This document shows, one piece after another, positions 58,266 to 64,000 of a stretch of DNA of 64,000 nt. A program made the translations under genes and the position numbers. This DNA is from Pseudomonas sp. JUb42 (GTDB lineage Bacteria; Pseudomonadota; Gammaproteobacteria; Pseudomonadales; Pseudomonadaceae): the NCBI RefSeq assembly GCF_024807945.1, contig NZ_JANUFD010000003.1:434001-498000 (forward strand), written 5' to 3'. How positions within the stretch are numbered: position 1 is the first letter of the stretch; every line of letters begins with the position of its first letter. Under the pieces are notes generated by a model. That model was not told where the DNA came from and searched no databases. It was given only the letters and a program-made list of their open reading frames with translations.

Positions 58266-59429
58266 ATGACCGTGTTGAAGATGACCGACCTTGATCTGCA
58301 AGGTAAGCGTGTACTGATCCGCGAAGACCTCAATGTCCCGGTCAAGGACGGAGCTGTCACCAGCGACGCACGCATTCTTGCCGCGCTGCCGACCATCAAG
58401 CTGGCGCTGGAAAAGGGCGCGGCCGTGATGGTCTGCTCGCATCTGGGTCGCCCGACCGAAGGTGAATTCTCCGCCGAAAACAGCCTCAAGCCGGTTGCCG
58501 ACTACCTGAGCAAGGCTCTGGGTCGCGAAGTGCCGCTGGTGGCCGACTACCTGGGCGGTGTTGACGTCAAGGCCGGCGACATCGTGCTGTTCGAGAACGT
58601 GCGCTTCAACAAGGGCGAGAAAAAGAACGCCGACGAGCTGGCGCAGCAATACGCTGCCCTGTGCGACATCTTCGTGATGGACGCCTTTGGCACCGCTCAC
58701 CGTGCCGAGGGTTCGACCCATGGCGTGGCCAAGTTCGCCAAGGTCGCCGCGGCGGGTCCCCTGCTGGCTGCTGAACTGGACGCACTGGGCAAGGCTCTGG
58801 GTGCGCCGGCCAAGCCAATGGCCGCCATCGTTGCCGGCTCCAAGGTCTCGACCAAACTCGACGTCCTCAACAGCCTGAGCGCGATCTGCGATCAGCTGAT
58901 CGTCGGCGGCGGCATTGCCAACACCTTCCTGGCTGCAGCCGGGCACAAGGTCGGCAAGTCCCTGTACGAGCCGGACCTGCTGGACACCGCCCGCGCCATC
59001 GCCGCCAAGGTCAGCGTGCCATTGCCGACCGACGTGGTTGTCGCCAAGCAATTCGCTGAAACCGCCGAAGCCACGGTCAAACTCATCAAAGACGTGGCTG
59101 ATGACGACATGATCCTCGACATCGGGCCGCAAACCGCTGCGCACTTCGCCGAACTGCTGAAATCTTCCAAGACTATCCTGTGGAACGGTCCGGTCGGCGT
59201 ATTCGAGTTCGATCAGTTCGGTAACGGCACCAAGGTTCTGGCCCAGGCCATCGCGCAAAGCCCGGCGTTTTCCATTGCTGGTGGTGGTGACACTCTGGCA
59301 GCCATCGATAAATATGGCGTTGCCGAGCAAATCTCCTACATTTCCACCGGTGGCGGCGCATTCCTGGAATTCGTCGAAGGCAAGGTCCTGCCTGCGGTCG
59401 AAATGCTGGAACAACGTGCCAAGGCCTGA
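58266..59429 (+). CDS. pgk: Pgk, phosphoglycerate kinase
   Basis: A 387-residue glycolytic kinase. [42 protein letters not shown] and the C-terminal nucleotide motif [14 protein letters not shown] are intact. Length fits the bacterial family. It follows epd by 18 bases, so these two form an operon, an arrangement common in gamma-proteobacteria. A short lipoprotein gene follows by 28 bases. Confidence 0.98.
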   Translation: MTVLKMTDLDLQGKRVLIREDLNVPVKDGAVTSDARILAALPTIKLALEKGAAVMVCSHLGRPTEGEFSAENSLKPVADYLSKALGREVPLVADYLGGVDVKAGDIVLFENVRFNKGEKKNADELAQQYAALCDIFVMDAFGTAHRAEGSTHGVAKFAKVAAAGPLLAAELDALGKALGAPAKPMAAIVAGSKVSTKLDVLNSLSAICDQLIVGGGIANTFLAAAGHKVGKSLYEPDLLDTARAIAAKVSVPLPTDVVVAKQFAETAEATVKLIKDVADDDMILDIGPQTAAHFAELLKSSKTILWNGPVGVFEFDQFGNGTKVLAQAIAQSPAFSIAGGGDTLAAIDKYGVAEQISYISTGGGAFLEFVEGKVLPAVEMLEQRAKA

Positions 59430-59457
59430 TCAACGGGCTTTGGGAAAGGGGATTCAC

Positions 59458-59688
59458 ATGGTCAAGCCGTTACCGCTGCTCATATTCGCTGGTCTGTTGA
59501 CCGGCTGTGCCAGCGCACCTGAGGCGGATGAAGTTGACCGCAGCGCAGCACCCCAGGTGCTCGCCGTGGGCTGCTATCAATCTGCCTGGCAGGCTGAAAC
59601 CGTACCGGTCCTCTACAAGCGCGGCGGGCCGCAAGCGTGGGATCGTTACGATTTCATGCCGGCGGTCGGCCCGGTGGCCTGCCGTTGA
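59458..59688 (+). CDS. Small lipoprotein, 76 residues
   Basis: MVKPLPLLIFAGLLTGCASAPEADE is a lipoprotein signal with lipobox LTGC. The mature protein of about 60 residues has two further cysteines (AVGCYQSAW, VGPVACR) that could form a disulfide, and the pattern ETVPVLYKRGGPQAWDRYDF. GGGAAAGGGG precedes the ATG. I do not recognise a function. Ser/Ala after the lipid Cys does not signal inner-membrane retention, so the outer membrane is likely. It begins a run of three lipoprotein genes between pgk and fbaA. Confidence 0.75.
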   Translation: MVKPLPLLIFAGLLTGCASAPEADEVDRSAAPQVLAVGCYQSAWQAETVPVLYKRGGPQAWDRYDFMPAVGPVACR

Positions 59689-59777
59689 GTCGGCCTGGCT
59701 GAGTAGCGGAGCAACATCTGCGGGGCGCAGTGGTCACTACTGGGTAAGTATCTTTTTCGCAAGGAAGGAGCTTCACC

Positions 59778-59972
59778 ATGAAAGTAGCTGCCCTGGCCCT
59801 GTTCAGTTGTCTGGTGTTGGCGGGTTGTACCGGTTCCGGTGCCCACACCAAAGCGTGTGAAGTGTTGAGTCCGGCGTCCGTGGATGTGCCGACGACCCAG
59901 AACGATCAACGGGTCGAAGCGCATGTCACGGGTGAGCCGTCCGGTAAGCCAAACGAACAGAATTGCCCCTGA
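59778..59972 (+). CDS. Small lipoprotein, 64 residues
   Basis: MKVAALALFSCLVLAGCTGSG carries lipobox LAGC, then about 45 polar residues with cysteines in KACEVL and the terminal QNCP, which may pair. AAGGAAGGAG precedes the ATG by eight bases. No recognisable domain. It is the second of three lipoproteins before fbaA. Codon use fits the neighbours. Confidence 0.72.
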   Translation: MKVAALALFSCLVLAGCTGSGAHTKACEVLSPASVDVPTTQNDQRVEAHVTGEPSGKPNEQNCP

Positions 59973-60026
59973 AGTATCGAGGCAACCGGCACGGGCCGGG
60001 CATCGCGGGGCAAGCCAGGAGATTCA

Positions 60027-60356
60027 ATGAAAGGCTTGATTGCCCTCGTGGTATTTGCGGTGCTCGGCGGTTGCGCCAACCTGCAAGGGACACAACCAGC
60101 CACTACGGCCTGGACCCATTGGGTCTGTGACAGCAAGGCCGAAGTCTACTGGCGCTACACTAATCCGGGTAAAACCGGAGTTGAAGCGCGTTTGAACCAG
60201 AGCGAGCAGGTTTTCCCGCTCAAGGTTGTGCCCGGTTCTTCCGGTTCGCTGTTCAGTAACGGCGTGCTGGCGTTTCACGTAAATGGTGATGAAGGCCTGG
60301 TTTACTGGGAAGCCACCAATGATTTGATCGGTCGCGGTTGCAAGGCAGCCGGCTGA
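60027..60356 (+). CDS. MliC-like lipoprotein (c-type lysozyme inhibitor family)
   Basis: A 109-residue lipoprotein (lipobox LGGC at about residue 13-16). The mature domain has WVCDSKAEVYWRYTNPGKTG, VFPLKVVPGSSGSLFSNGVLAFHVNGDEGLVYWEATNDLIGRGC. The Cys pair, the Ser-Gly-x-x-Phe segment and the C-terminal W-x-(8)-C pattern resemble MliC, which blocks c-type lysozyme at the cell surface. Similarity is recognised by pattern only. GGAG precedes the ATG. Third lipoprotein before fbaA. Confidence 0.7.
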   Translation: MKGLIALVVFAVLGGCANLQGTQPATTAWTHWVCDSKAEVYWRYTNPGKTGVEARLNQSEQVFPLKVVPGSSGSLFSNGVLAFHVNGDEGLVYWEATNDLIGRGCKAAG

Positions 60357-60455
60357 TCGACCTGCCCGACCACGGTCGATGCAGATAACTTGAATAGCAG
60401 CCGCCGCTCCGGCAGGCTTGCACGATTAACGACCCTACCGGGAGAGATACAGACA

Positions 60456-61520
60456 ATGGCACTTATCAGCATGCGCCAGATGTTGGACCACGCAGCCGAG
60501 TTCGGTTACGGCGTCCCAGCTTTCAACGTGAACAACCTGGAACAGATGCGCGCCATTATGGAAGCGGCTGACAAGACCGATTCCCCGGTGATCGTCCAGG
60601 CTTCGGCCGGTGCGCGCAAATACGCTGGCGCCCCGTTCCTGCGTCACCTGATCCTGGCCGCCATTGAAGAATTCCCGCACATCCCGGTGGTCATGCACCA
60701 GGACCACGGCACCAGCCCTGACATCTGCCAGCGTTCGATCCAGTTGGGCTTCAGCTCGGTGATGATGGACGGTTCCCTGGGTGTCGACGGCAAGACGCCG
60801 ACCACCTACGAATACAACATCGACGTCACCAGCCGCGTAGTGGCTTTCGCCCACGCCTGTGGCGTTTCGGTTGAAGGCGAACTAGGTGTTCTGGGTTCGC
60901 TGGAAACCGGTATGGCCGGTGAAGAAGACGGCGTTGGCGCCGAAGGCATTCTGGACCACAGCCAGATGCTGACCGATCCGGAAGAAGCCGCTGACTTCGT
61001 TAAGCGCACCCAGGTCGATGCCCTGGCCATCGCCATTGGCACCAGCCACGGCGCTTACAAGTTCACCAAGCCGCCTACCGGCGACATCCTGGCGATCGAG
61101 CGCATCAAAGAGATCCACAAACGCATCCCTAACACCCACCTGGTGATGCACGGCTCGTCTTCGGTCCCGCAAGAGTGGCTGAAAATCATCAACGAGTACG
61201 GCGGCGACATCAAGGAAACCTACGGCGTACCGGTCGAGGAAATCGTTGAAGGCATCAAGCACGGCGTGCGCAAGGTCAACATCGACACCGACCTGCGCCT
61301 GGCGTCTACCGGTGCCATCCGCGAATTCATGGCCAAGAACCCGAGCGAGTTCGACCCGCGCAAATACCTGGCCAAGACCGTCTCGGCCATGCGCGACGTT
61401 TGCATCGCCCGCTACGAAGCTTTCGGCACCGCTGGCAATGCCTCGAAGATCAAGCCGATCTCCCTGGATCACATGTTCGAGCGTTACGCCAAAGGCGAGC
61501 TGGATGCCAAGATCAACTGA
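60456..61520 (+). CDS. fbaA: FbaA, class II fructose-bisphosphate aldolase
   Basis: A 354-residue zinc aldolase. [38 protein letters not shown] starts the barrel. Zinc and substrate residues are visible in [32 protein letters not shown] and [14 protein letters not shown], and [17 protein letters not shown] is the phosphate loop. The ATG follows GGGAGAG. It ends the tktA-epd-pgk-fbaA series with its own terminator. Confidence 0.98.
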   Translation: MALISMRQMLDHAAEFGYGVPAFNVNNLEQMRAIMEAADKTDSPVIVQASAGARKYAGAPFLRHLILAAIEEFPHIPVVMHQDHGTSPDICQRSIQLGFSSVMMDGSLGVDGKTPTTYEYNIDVTSRVVAFAHACGVSVEGELGVLGSLETGMAGEEDGVGAEGILDHSQMLTDPEEAADFVKRTQVDALAIAIGTSHGAYKFTKPPTGDILAIERIKEIHKRIPNTHLVMHGSSSVPQEWLKIINEYGGDIKETYGVPVEEIVEGIKHGVRKVNIDTDLRLASTGAIREFMAKNPSEFDPRKYLAKTVSAMRDVCIARYEAFGTAGNASKIKPISLDHMFERYAKGELDAKIN

Positions 61521-61564
61521 GTGATGGTTGATTGGATTGTATGAGCTGAAGTCGGGCTCTTTGA

Positions 61565-61598
61565 AAGGCCGATGTCGGGTACCGACATCGGCTTTTTT
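61565..61598 (+). terminator. Intrinsic terminator after fbaA
   Basis: Stem GCCGATGTCGG / CCGACATCGGC with loop GTA and six T residues. Confidence 0.92.
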
Positions 61599-61613
61599 AT
61601 GCGGGATGACTCA

Positions 61614-64000
61614 TCAGAAGAGTTTCAAGCTTCGCCTGATGTGCTTCACTAGCCCCCAGCTAGTGCCGCTGATTGTTCCTCGGCAGTAATTATTTACTAT
61701 TCGATCATAGTGAAATCCCTCTTTCTCAAGGGTATTCAACAGGTCGCTGAGGCGCATATCGCCCAGGGGACGCAATATATCTGCACCGGTTCCTTGAGCA
61801 ATATCTGCCAACTCGAATCGAAAGTTTGCACTCAGGCTCCCCGATCTAATATGTTCTGCAATTGAAAACTCTTCGAGAACGTAATCAGGAATTGCGGTAT
61901 CTCCTGCTTTGTATCTGTAAGGGGTGCGGGCCTGGATACGTTGCGACCAAGTGGTCTTGAAATCAGTCGCCGTTGTACCCAATCCTGAGCGGAACTGCAT
62001 TTCGGTGTTGGGTAGAGGATTCAAATAGTGTCCTTTCCGGGCTATAGCATGGGCGTCAATAAACAAAACACGGCTATCTAGACCCCCGCTGTAGATTTCA
62101 GCGGCTGCTTGCATTCGCTGATTGCCTGCCACCATATGCACGTCAAAAGAACCCAGGTTTCTCGCCGGTATGGTGCCTCTTCTCTGGACCATCCGCGTAG
62201 CAACCGCGTTTTCTGCGCGCCATCCCGAACTGCCGAATTGGCGACCTGCACTAACGGCACCCAGTCCAGCGAGTTTTGCCCCAAACATACCAACACCTGC
62301 GCTGGCAAGGCCAGTGCCCAGGGAGGCCCATCCAAGCCCGGTCGACAATTGCGGATTATTTTGCGCCGTGGCAGCGGCCGCAATACCAAATCCTGCCGAT
62401 ACTATGGCAATACCCGTTGCCGCTACTGCCCACCCAACTGATGCGCCTCCTGTTAGAGGAGCGAGTGCAATGCCGATGGCGCCCTCAAAGACGGCGCGTA
62501 CAACCGGGCTATTTAATGCAGGTTCGTTCACGCGACTGTACCTGTTTCCGATCTCGACATGCCCGTCAGGATCATGGAAATTGATAGGGTCGGCACAATA
62601 GCTATAACCGTTGGCGCCGCCTTCGCCGAATGGGCTCAAGCTGTCCGGTATGTGGAATCGCTGAATGGTCGTGTCATAAGCTCGGTAACCGTTACCAAGA
62701 TGATAGAGGCCTGTTACCCGATCAATGGGTTCACCGTTGTAACCCAACCAGTTTTTTGTTTCCCAGTTATCTGGGCGATAGCCGAAGGGGGTGTAGGAAA
62801 AGAACGTAGTTGATTTATTTGCAGGATCATAGCTGGCTATCAAAGAGCCGTGCATGTCCTGAAGTTCAAAGCTATAGCTGGTTGTTTTGGCCAAAATTTG
62901 CTGTTGAACTTTGCAGCTACGATTATTATTCAAGAGGACCAGCGTGCGGAATTCGCTAGCGTCGCCGAATTCTATCAGCCCATCTCGCGCATACTGCTTA
63001 TCATCTCGATAATAAAACATCTCATAGTACTCGAAGCCATAGCATTCTGCTTGTTGTCCATAGGAGTTGTAGAGATATTCGTATGTGTTTTTGGTTGTAT
63101 TATAAATAATTTGGCTCAGCCTGCCAGTGCTATTGTAGGATAAGGTATAGTTTTGAGCGCTTTCGCTCATGCGGCCTTGATCATCGTAGGTGTAGCTCAT
63201 GGGGGCATAGGCTTTATCTGTATGAGTAATTGACTGGAGTTGCGTTTTGTCTGTTGCAGAATAGTTGTACGTCGCCGTGTCGCTGTTGGATCCTGAAACG
63301 CTGACACAGGTAGTAATGTTGCCTAACATGTCGTAGGTAAATGACTGTTTTTCCAGCGCCTTGTTCGCATGGTCAACCGGTTTCTGCTCGCCAGTGCATT
63401 CGTAGGTCTTCAACTGCCCTAATGGCGTATAGGAGAATTTCTCCTGACGCAGTTCTTTTGTGCCCTGCAGGAGCTGACTGCTCACCAGGCGGTCTTGCTC
63501 ATAGGTATTTTTGAGTGTCAGTTTTGCAAAGTCTTTACTTTCAAAGCGGCGTTCAGTTTCTCGGCTCTGGCTGTCATAGCTGTAATTGGTTGTCACGCAT
63601 TGCCCGCTCGAAATCGCGGTAACCGCTTCGCTACCCAATCGCCCCCAGCCATCATAAGTCAGGGTGGTTGTAACTTTGTTGCTGGTGGTGCTTTTCAATC
63701 GGCCCAGCTCGTCATAACTGAAAGAGGTCTTGTTGCCGAAATCATCAATCCATTCCAACTGCAGGCCGCGCACGGAATAGGACGTACTTGTCGATGTAGT
63801 TTTCTGCATATAGCTTACGTTGGATTGTGTTGCTGCTCCTGTAAATTGATTGTAAGTTGTGCTGGTAGTAGTTACCACTGAAGGATCTACAATTTTTATG
63901 GGGGCGATCTGACTCTTGCCCCAACTACTGCTACCTGTGTAGACATATTTTTGAGTGCGTCCTCCAATATTAGTTTCAGTAATCCGTCCCAATCCATCCA
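61614..64000 (-). CDS. RHS-repeat protein, C-terminal part, with variable C-terminal domain
   Basis: The frame is open through the right window edge; about 795 C-terminal residues are visible. YD repeats (YDELGRLKS, YDGWGRLGS, YDDQGRMSE) fill the first 440. The RHS core is YHLGNGYRAYDTTIQRFHIPDSLSPFGEGGANGYSYCADPINFHDPDG near + strand 62560-62700. After the core is a Gly/Ala-rich hydrophobic stretch of about 90 residues, then a final domain of about 200. That domain (RRGTIPARNLGSFDVHMVAG, DAHAIARKGHYL, TLEKEGFHYDRIVNNYCRG) resembles the Stv-type putative adhesin domain in my judgement. Base composition is visibly richer in A+T than its neighbours. No gene fits downstream before the fbaA terminator. 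Confidence 0.9.
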   Translation of the reverse strand, partial: DGLGRITETNIGGRTQKYVYTGSSSWGKSQIAPIKIVDPSVVTTTSTTYNQFTGAATQSNVSYMQKTTSTSTSYSVRGLQLEWIDDFGNKTSFSYDELGRLKSTTSNKVTTTLTYDGWGRLGSEAVTAISSGQCVTTNYSYDSQSRETERRFESKDFAKLTLKNTYEQDRLVSSQLLQGTKELRQEKFSYTPLGQLKTYECTGEQKPVDHANKALEKQSFTYDMLGNITTCVSVSGSNSDTATYNYSATDKTQLQSITHTDKAYAPMSYTYDDQGRMSESAQNYTLSYNSTGRLSQIIYNTTKNTYEYLYNSYGQQAECYGFEYYEMFYYRDDKQYARDGLIEFGDASEFRTLVLLNNNRSCKVQQQILAKTTSYSFELQDMHGSLIASYDPANKSTTFFSYTPFGYRPDNWETKNWLGYNGEPIDRVTGLYHLGNGYRAYDTTIQRFHIPDSLSPFGEGGANGYSYCADPINFHDPDGHVEIGNRYSRVNEPALNSPVVRAVFEGAIGIALAPLTGGASVGWAVAATGIAIVSAGFGIAAAATAQNNPQLSTGLGWASLGTGLASAGVGMFGAKLAGLGAVSAGRQFGSSGWRAENAVATRMVQRRGTIPARNLGSFDVHMVAGNQRMQAAAEIYSGGLDSRVLFIDAHAIARKGHYLNPLPNTEMQFRSGLGTTATDFKTTWSQRIQARTPYRYKAGDTAIPDYVLEEFSIAEHIRSGSLSANFRFELADIAQGTGADILRPLGDMRLSDLLNTLEKEGFHYDRIVNNYCRGTISGTSWGLVKHIRRSLKLF

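Noticed and set aside
61521..61613. Immunity gene for the RHS protein
   Set aside because: Only 93 bases remain and these contain the fbaA terminator.

Overview
This window looks like chromosome of a Pseudomonas of the fluorescens group. The support is the high G+C coding bias, the gene order (yggX-mutY-asmA, hisBH-hisA-hisF, ctpA-envC-gpmI-grx-secB, rhlE-metF-ahcY, metK-tktA-epd-pgk-fbaA) and the many short extragenic palindromes of the pseudomonad type (GTGGGAGCGAATTCATTCGCG and relatives). Nothing suggests a plasmid or prophage. The only clearly foreign-looking gene is the RHS gene at the right edge.

Layout. 1-5 kb: end of an unrecognised gene, an amino-acid binding protein, a cytochrome b561, a small conserved ORF behind a long structured leader, and a membrane diguanylate cyclase. 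5-10 kb: two small unknown genes, tRNA-Phe, yggX, mutY, an AsmA protein and a PanZ-like acetyltransferase. 10-16 kb: an OFA-type MFS carrier, then the histidine genes hisB-hisH-DUF2164-hisA-hisF and a periplasmic binding protein. 16-24.6 kb: an exported serine protease, the cell-division/envelope cluster (YibQ-like deacetylase, ctpA, envC), gpmI, and divergently a rhodanese, grxC and secB. 24.8-36 kb: a LysR regulator, hemolysin III, rsmE, bioA, an exported amine oxidase, cytochrome b561 with YceI, rhlE and a glycosyltransferase-like gene. 36-40 kb: metF, ahcY with a recognisable SAH riboswitch, a thioesterase and an exported alpha/beta hydrolase. 40-47 kb: a four-carbon acid sugar (threonate/tetronate) catabolic operon with permease and DeoR regulator. 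47-52.4 kb: an MFS exporter, MAPEG protein, cytochrome c', DUF1090, ligB and a LysE exporter. 52.6-61.5 kb: metK, an ArsR-methyltransferase fusion, tktA, epd, pgk, three lipoproteins and fbaA. 61.6-64 kb: the C-terminal part of an RHS protein.

How they work together. metF, ahcY, metK and the ArsR-methyltransferase are all steps or sensors of the methionine/SAM cycle, with two separate control elements visible: the SAH riboswitch and a perfect ArsR-type palindrome. tktA, epd, pgk, fbaA and gpmI cover central carbon metabolism and the erythrose-4-phosphate branch toward pyridoxal phosphate. LtnD, OtnK, OtnC and OtnI with a GntP carrier form a complete threonate/tetronate pathway.

The most interesting items are the RHS C-terminus that has no room for an immunity gene, the structured leader before the small ORF at 2871, a 26-codon ORF translationally coupled to the GntP permease, an orphan plus-strand terminator beside rhlE, the operator candidates in front of ltnD and the ArsR gene, and a DNA ligase (LigB) with an export-type N-terminus.
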